DNA of 64,000 nucleotides from UBA7957 sp965222695 (GTDB lineage: Bacteria > Pseudomonadota > Gammaproteobacteria > Granulosicoccales > Granulosicoccaceae): NCBI GenBank assembly GCA_965222695.1, contig OZ244967.1, forward strand, positions 3,100,001 to 3,164,000, in the 5' to 3' direction. Positions 62,642 through 64,000 of this stretch are shown in pieces (position 1 is the first letter of the stretch; every line of letters starts with the position of its first letter). A model generated the notes under the pieces. It saw only the letters and a program-made list of their open reading frames with translations, ran no database searches and was not told where the DNA came from. Both the position numbers and the translations under genes were made by a program.

Positions 62642-62755
62642 ATAAGGCTCTAAGCATATCCCTGATGAGGTTCGATCTGCACGCGGGAAATGGATACACT
62701 GAACCCACCGTCAATCATCAACAATAAGAAGTATCAGTATTTGGAGGATGCACAT

Positions 62756-64000
62756 ATGGCCTGTTGTCACTACTACTCTGACACAGAGCACGGCGACAAG
62801 GTGTTCTCGGTTGATATGTCTTCGATTAAATTCGGGCATGGCGCAATCAAGGAAACCGGGCTTGATGCAAAGATGATGGGATTAAGGCGAGTGGCACTGT
62901 TCACCGACAGCAACGTAAAAGAACTTGAAATTACTGAACAATTGCTCAGCAGCTGCAGAGAATGTGGCGTCGACACCGAAATATACAGTGATATCAGGAT
63001 TGAGCCGACCGACAGCTCCTTTAAGCAGGCCATTGAATTCGCCCGGGAAGGCAGATTCGACGGCTTTATATCACTCGGTGGCGGATCCGTAATCGATACC
63101 TGTAAGGCGGCAAATTTATACAGCACCTGGCCCGCTGATTTTATGGCCTACGTCAACAACCCATTGGGTGAGGGCAAAATGATTCCGGGAGCGATCAAGC
63201 CACATATTGCCTGCCCGACCACTTCCGGAACCGGAAGCGAATGTACCGGTATTTCGGTGTTTGATTTGGAAGCCCTGAATGTAAAGAGTGCCATCGCCGC
63301 ACGCGAATTGAGGCCCACCCGGGCGATTATCGACCCCACGGTGACCCACAGTCTGCCCAATACAGTGGTCGCGTGCACGGGGTTCGATGTCTTATGCCAT
63401 GCGCTGGAATCCTATACCGCCCTGCCGCACACCATGCGTACACGGCCGGAACATCCGGCGCTACGCCCCATGAGCCAGGGAGCAAATCCTTGGAGTGATC
63501 TGGGATCCAAAGAAGCCTTGCGAATCTGCGGGCAGTACATTATCCGGGCCAGCCGGGACAAATCAGACGTGGAAGCCCGCGAACAAATGATGTTCGCGGC
63601 CACCCTGGCGGGTATAGCCTTCGGTAATGCCGGCGTACATATTCCACACGGCATGTCCTATTCCGTGGCCGGGATGGTCAAAAAATTCAATCCACCGGAC
63701 TATCCGGATGACCACCCGATGTGTCCGCATGGTATGTCGGTCATAGTCAATGCACCGGCGGCATTTCGCTTCACCGCAGAGGCCTGTCCGCAAAGACACC
63801 TGCAGGGGGCTGAACTACTCGGCGCGGACACCCGGGGTGCGGACGCCGCAGACGCAGGCGAAATCGTGGCGAAGCATCTGATGATGTTGATGCGGGCGAC
63901 CCGAATGCCCAACGGAATTGCCGAAATCGGCTACGATGAAGAAAATATCGAAGGACTGGCTGAAGGCGCTTTTGCCCAGCAGCGCTTGCTCAGCAATTCT
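62756..64000 (+). CDS. Hydroxyacid-oxoacid transhydrogenase-type iron alcohol dehydrogenase (3' end missing)
   Basis: The ATG at 62756, with GGAGG eight bases before it, opens a frame of 415 residues that runs off the window. The N terminus MACCHYYSDTEHGDKVFSVD resembles the ADHFE1 group. The family III dehydrogenase motifs ISLGGGSVIDTCKAANLY (NAD-binding) and TTSGTGSECTGISVF are present. Metal-ligand segments CHALESYTA, HIPHGMSYSVAG and MCPHGMSVIV are also present. This group transfers hydride between 4-hydroxybutyrate and 2-oxoglutarate. Little should be missing at the C terminus. The IS ends about 110 nt upstream and may affect its promoter. Confidence 0.9.
   Translation, partial: MACCHYYSDTEHGDKVFSVDMSSIKFGHGAIKETGLDAKMMGLRRVALFTDSNVKELEITEQLLSSCRECGVDTEIYSDIRIEPTDSSFKQAIEFAREGRFDGFISLGGGSVIDTCKAANLYSTWPADFMAYVNNPLGEGKMIPGAIKPHIACPTTSGTGSECTGISVFDLEALNVKSAIAARELRPTRAIIDPTVTHSLPNTVVACTGFDVLCHALESYTALPHTMRTRPEHPALRPMSQGANPWSDLGSKEALRICGQYIIRASRDKSDVEAREQMMFAATLAGIAFGNAGVHIPHGMSYSVAGMVKKFNPPDYPDDHPMCPHGMSVIVNAPAAFRFTAEACPQRHLQGAELLGADTRGADAADAGEIVAKHLMMLMRATRMPNGIAEIGYDEENIEGLAEGAFAQQRLLSNS

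Larger units (their letters stand above)
61674..62645 (+). repeat. 972-bp tandem repeat unit 3
   Basis: This is the last copy of the unit. After CATATAA it continues into GGCTCTAAGC, which is chromosomal DNA and not another GGGCAACG junction. Thus GG is shared between the outer flank and the internal junctions. Confidence 0.93.
59228..62647 (+). mobile_element. IS110-family (IS1111-type) insertion sequence with tandemly triplicated right part
   Basis: The element has subterminal inverted repeats ATGGTTCGCCCC (59228-59239) and GGGGCGAACCAT (60686-60697, again at 61658-61669 and 62630-62641). A single-copy IS would span about 59228-60701, with one DEDD transposase. The right 972 bp are then repeated in full, so the array is left part plus three right parts. 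IS1111-type elements have such subterminal repeats and make no target duplication, consistent with what is seen. Exact outer boundaries are uncertain by a few bases. Confidence 0.88.

Noticed and set aside
59730..62645. Regular repeats considered as a CRISPR or satellite array.
   Set aside because: The units are 972 bp, have no spacers, and are plainly IS sequence.

Overview
The window is chromosomal DNA of a gammaproteobacterium. The evidence is the gene order of the str, S10, spc, alpha and rif ribosomal operons, the tRNA-Tyr/Gly/Thr-tufB-tRNA-Trp-secE-nusG arrangement, two tuf genes (one starting GTG, one ATG), and a PqiABC operon. I cannot name the genus from the sequence.

Layout. 1-355 is the 5' part of etfB (minus). 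356-2478 holds a candidate class I cyclic-di-GMP (GEMM-I) riboswitch in front of a secreted protein, then a terminator and a PapD-like chaperone. 2622-6105 is a pqiA-pqiA'-pqiB-pqiC operon. 6157-37901 (all minus) is one long block of translation and transcription genes. In transcription order it runs tRNA-Tyr, tRNA-Gly, tRNA-Thr, tufB, tRNA-Trp, secE, nusG, rplK, rplA, rplJ, rplL, rpoB, rpoC, rpsL, rpsG, fusA, tufA, rpsJ, then rplC through rplQ. Good sigma70-type promoters are visible before tRNA-Tyr, before rpsL, between rpsJ and rplC, and between rpmJ and rpsM. 38067-49845 is a surface-polysaccharide region: a Wzy/WaaL-like membrane protein, five glycosyltransferases, a glycosidase-like secreted protein, a VanZ-like protein, a hexapeptide acyltransferase and an SGNH-hydrolase lipoprotein. 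50410-52853 is a complete bufferin-type copper-peptide locus: a DUF2282 precursor, a DUF692 MNIO enzyme, a DUF2063 partner and DoxX, behind a candidate ECF-sigma promoter. 53016-58738 carries a cardiolipin-synthase-like gene, hemN, a second EF-G gene with a structured leader, and an acidic unknown protein. 59228-62647 is an IS110-family (IS1111-type) element whose right 972 bp are present three times in tandem. 62756-64000 is the start of a hydroxyacid-oxoacid transhydrogenase-type iron alcohol dehydrogenase.

How the genes work together. The central 31 kb is core housekeeping, with little anomalous except the tuf genes. Both tuf copies have strongly G-ending codons (ACG, GCG, AAG, ATA, GTG, GGG/GGA), unlike their neighbours, and look identical exactly across the coding frame. 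The flanks are accessory: envelope maintenance (pqi, cls), cell-surface polysaccharide, and metal-stress peptide production. The most interesting items are the bufferin locus, the riboswitch-controlled secreted protein, the IS tandem array with three copies of the putative guide-RNA region, and the tuf codon anomaly. All calls are by eye; no searches were run.
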